The position numbers were made by a program, and so were the translations under genes. The notes beneath the pieces are model-generated. The model was not told where the DNA came from and searched no databases. It saw only the letters and a list, made by a program, of their open reading frames with translations. Below, piece after piece: positions 62,692 to 64,000 of a stretch of 64,000 nucleotides of DNA. Position 1 is the stretch's first letter, and each line of letters starts with the position of its first letter. Source of the stretch: Solirubrobacter soli DSM 22325 (GTDB lineage Bacteria > Actinomycetota > Thermoleophilia > Solirubrobacterales > Solirubrobacteraceae); contig NZ_AUIK01000027.1 of assembly GCF_000423665.1 (NCBI RefSeq), forward strand, positions 1 to 64,000, written 5' to 3'.

Positions 62692-63560
62692 ACGAAGCGC
62701 TCCGGGTTGGTGACGTAGAGGGCGTGCTCGGCCGCGGGGCCGAGCTGGGACAAGACGTGCGGCTCGACGACCGGGCGATCGGAGCCGTAGAGCAGCCGGT
62801 CGACGCCCACCACGCGCAGCATCGCGTCGATCGCGCGCGGTCCATACGACGAGGTATCGAACGCGGTCAGCGGGTCATGAACCGCTTCAGCGGGGCCGCC
62901 GCGGGCGGCGAGCCGCTCGGCGTGCAGCGGCGCGAGCCCGGCGAGCATGGCGAAGATCACACGCAGGTTCGGGTGCGCCGGCCTCCCCCACTGCGCCCAC
63001 GCGTGCCAGGCGGTCGACATCTCGGCGACGTACGACGTCAGCGCGGGAAACCAGGCGGGCGAGCCGGACGCGGGACCGGGATGGATGAACAGCGGGCGGT
63101 CGCCGAGCGCCTCGAGCGCCGGACCGAGCCTCTCGATGCCCGCGGGCCCGCTCAGCGCGCCCGCGGGCAGGGAGAGACCGACGGCGCCCGCGTCGAGCAA
63201 CGCGCGCACGCGCTCGCCTGAGGGGTCGGCGAGCACGAGCGCGGCCCACAGCTCGAACGGTGCGCCGAGCTCGCGCACGCCCCGGTGGTAGTCGTCCAGC
63301 AGCACTTCGGCGTCCGGCAGCCACTCGATGCCGAGCGGCGAGGACGGCGCGACGATGATCCGCTGCGCTGGGTCGCTCGCCGCGCGCGCCGCCGGATCGT
63401 GGTCGCGCGGGTCGAACGGCGCCGGAGCGTCACCGGAGAGCTCGAGCAGCCAGCCGCGTCCGTCGCGGCGCAGGCGGGGAGGGACCGCGCGCCGCGCCAG
63501 GGAGGAGAGCAGGGCATCCGGCCACAGGTGCTGGTGGATGTCTACGCGGCGCGCGGTCAC
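62688..63560 (-). CDS. Amidohydrolase-2 family metal-dependent hydrolase
   Basis: A 290-aa TIM-barrel hydrolase of the amidohydrolase-2 type. VDIHQHLWP (His9, His11) is the N-terminal metal motif; FIHPGPASGSPAW carries the third His; and LLYGSDRPVVEP supplies the catalytic Asp near the C-terminus. Members decarboxylate or hydrolyse small carboxylic acids. GTG/ATG start at 63560. Paired in an operon with cysteine dioxygenase, so it may act on a related sulfur metabolite; the link is inferred from position. Confidence 0.88.
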   Translation of the reverse strand: MTARRVDIHQHLWPDALLSSLARRAVPPRLRRDGRGWLLELSGDAPAPFDPRDHDPAARAASDPAQRIIVAPSSPLGIEWLPDAEVLLDDYHRGVRELGAPFELWAALVLADPSGERVRALLDAGAVGLSLPAGALSGPAGIERLGPALEALGDRPLFIHPGPASGSPAWFPALTSYVAEMSTAWHAWAQWGRPAHPNLRVIFAMLAGLAPLHAERLAARGGPAEAVHDPLTAFDTSSYGPRAIDAMLRVVGVDRLLYGSDRPVVEPHVLSQLGPAAEHALYVTNPERFV

Positions 63561-63578
63561 GCCGGAGAGGATACACGA

Positions 63579-64000
63579 CTAAATCGGTCGAGTATCAGGT
63601 ATTTGTGGCAGCGTGCCCTCGACGCGGGTCCTGTCGGCCCCGTCGAGCTCGACTTTCCAGATCGGCGCCTCGGCCTTGACGCGGTCGATCAGGGCGCGCG
63701 CGCCGGCGAACGCCTCGCCCCGGTGACCGGCGCTGGCGGCGACGATCACGCTCGGCTCCGACAACGGCACGCGGCCGGTCCGGTGGACCAGCGCGACGGC
63801 GCACAGCCCGTGCCGCTCGGCCTCCTCGGCGCCGATCGCCCGCAGCTTGGACAGCGCCATCTCCGCGTAGGCCTCGTAGTCGAGCGCCTCGACGTCGCGG
63901 GTGACGCCCTCGAAGACCACGACCGCGCCGGCGCGGGAGTCGCGCACCGCCGCGGAGACGGTCGCCAGGTCGAGCGGCTGGTCGGTGACCTCGACGAGCC
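63579..64000 (-). CDS. moaE: Molybdopterin synthase catalytic subunit MoaE (5' end cut by window)
   Basis: MoaE, with MoaD, adds the dithiolene sulfurs to precursor Z to make molybdopterin. The visible part begins upstream of the window edge (TDQPLDLATVSAAVRDSRAGAVVVFEGVTRD) and runs to residue 140 or so. LDYEAYAEMALSKLRAI, VALVHRTGRVPLSEPSVIVAASAGHRGEAF and the active-site lysine region KAEAPIWKVEL are all there. Start lies outside the window. It would supply cofactor for the sulfite-oxidase-type protein encoded at 58177. Confidence 0.93.
   Translation of the reverse strand, partial: LVEVTDQPLDLATVSAAVRDSRAGAVVVFEGVTRDVEALDYEAYAEMALSKLRAIGAEEAERHGLCAVALVHRTGRVPLSEPSVIVAASAGHRGEAFAGARALIDRVKAEAPIWKVELDGADRTRVEGTLPQIPDTRPI

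Overview
The window is about 64 kb of very GC-rich bacterial chromosome with dense gene packing, many GTG starts and many 4-nt start/stop overlaps. Class F sortase-type protein, LytR-CpsA-Psr protein, NarL/HisKA_3-type two-component systems, VapBC, a CU044_5270-like ECF regulator, two Bax-inhibitor-1-like proteins and very large secreted beta-rich proteins together suggest an actinobacterium, most likely of the Thermoleophilia/Solirubrobacterales type. That placement is inferred from gene content and composition only. I saw no tRNA, rRNA, CRISPR array, insertion sequence or phage module, and no gene-free stretch longer than 300 bases.

Layout. 1-6 kb: a 3'-truncated chemoreceptor, an FAD monooxygenase, a secreted TIM-barrel/peptidoglycan-binding protein and an LCP wall-polymer ligase. 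6-14 kb: a 12-repeat NHL propeller, an adhesin-like protein fused to a class F sortase domain, a gamma-carbonic-anhydrase-like protein, a threonine dehydratase, a LysR regulator and a TDT transporter. 14-21.6 kb: a BI-1 protein, an ABC-2 exporter operon with a LolA-like protein, a lipoprotein, an OmpR-type two-component system, a kinase-domain remnant and a LysR regulator. 21.6-31 kb: a DMT exporter, MOSC protein, a frameshifted GNAT, RNase HI, a NarL-type two-component system with a stand-alone sensor-domain protein, an ECF sigma/regulator pair, and secreted or membrane proteins.

31-42 kb: a His-rich secreted protein, a 1564-aa beta-helix/Ig-repeat surface protein, a second BI-1 protein, VapBC, a DUF4143 ATPase, an HNH-repeat/DUF2934 protein and a subtilase. 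41-45.4 kb: a CsoR-type regulator with a metallo-hydrolase, then a plus-strand run of a candidate GxGD (presenilin/SPP-like) membrane protease, an acetoacetate-decarboxylase-like protein, a frameshifted GroES-like gene, a nonsense-interrupted hydrolase and dodecin. 45.4-54 kb: NudC, a small membrane protein, a GH38 alpha-mannosidase with a probable CTG start, a UGT-type glycosyltransferase and two tandem beta-propeller paralogues.

54-62 kb is the most system-like part. A PfkB kinase, a zinc-knuckle SDR epimerase, a GT2, a DUF2064 transferase, a SAM methyltransferase, a cytochrome b561-like/sulfite-oxidase-fold fusion and a small membrane protein sit in tightly coupled transcription units, followed by a lipoprotein, a GT-C-like membrane enzyme and a sugar-phosphate transferase. 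I read it as an uncharacterised envelope glycan or glycolipid pathway that includes a molybdoenzyme. A cysteine-dioxygenase/amidohydrolase pair and a truncated moaE close the window; moaE would supply molybdopterin for such an enzyme.
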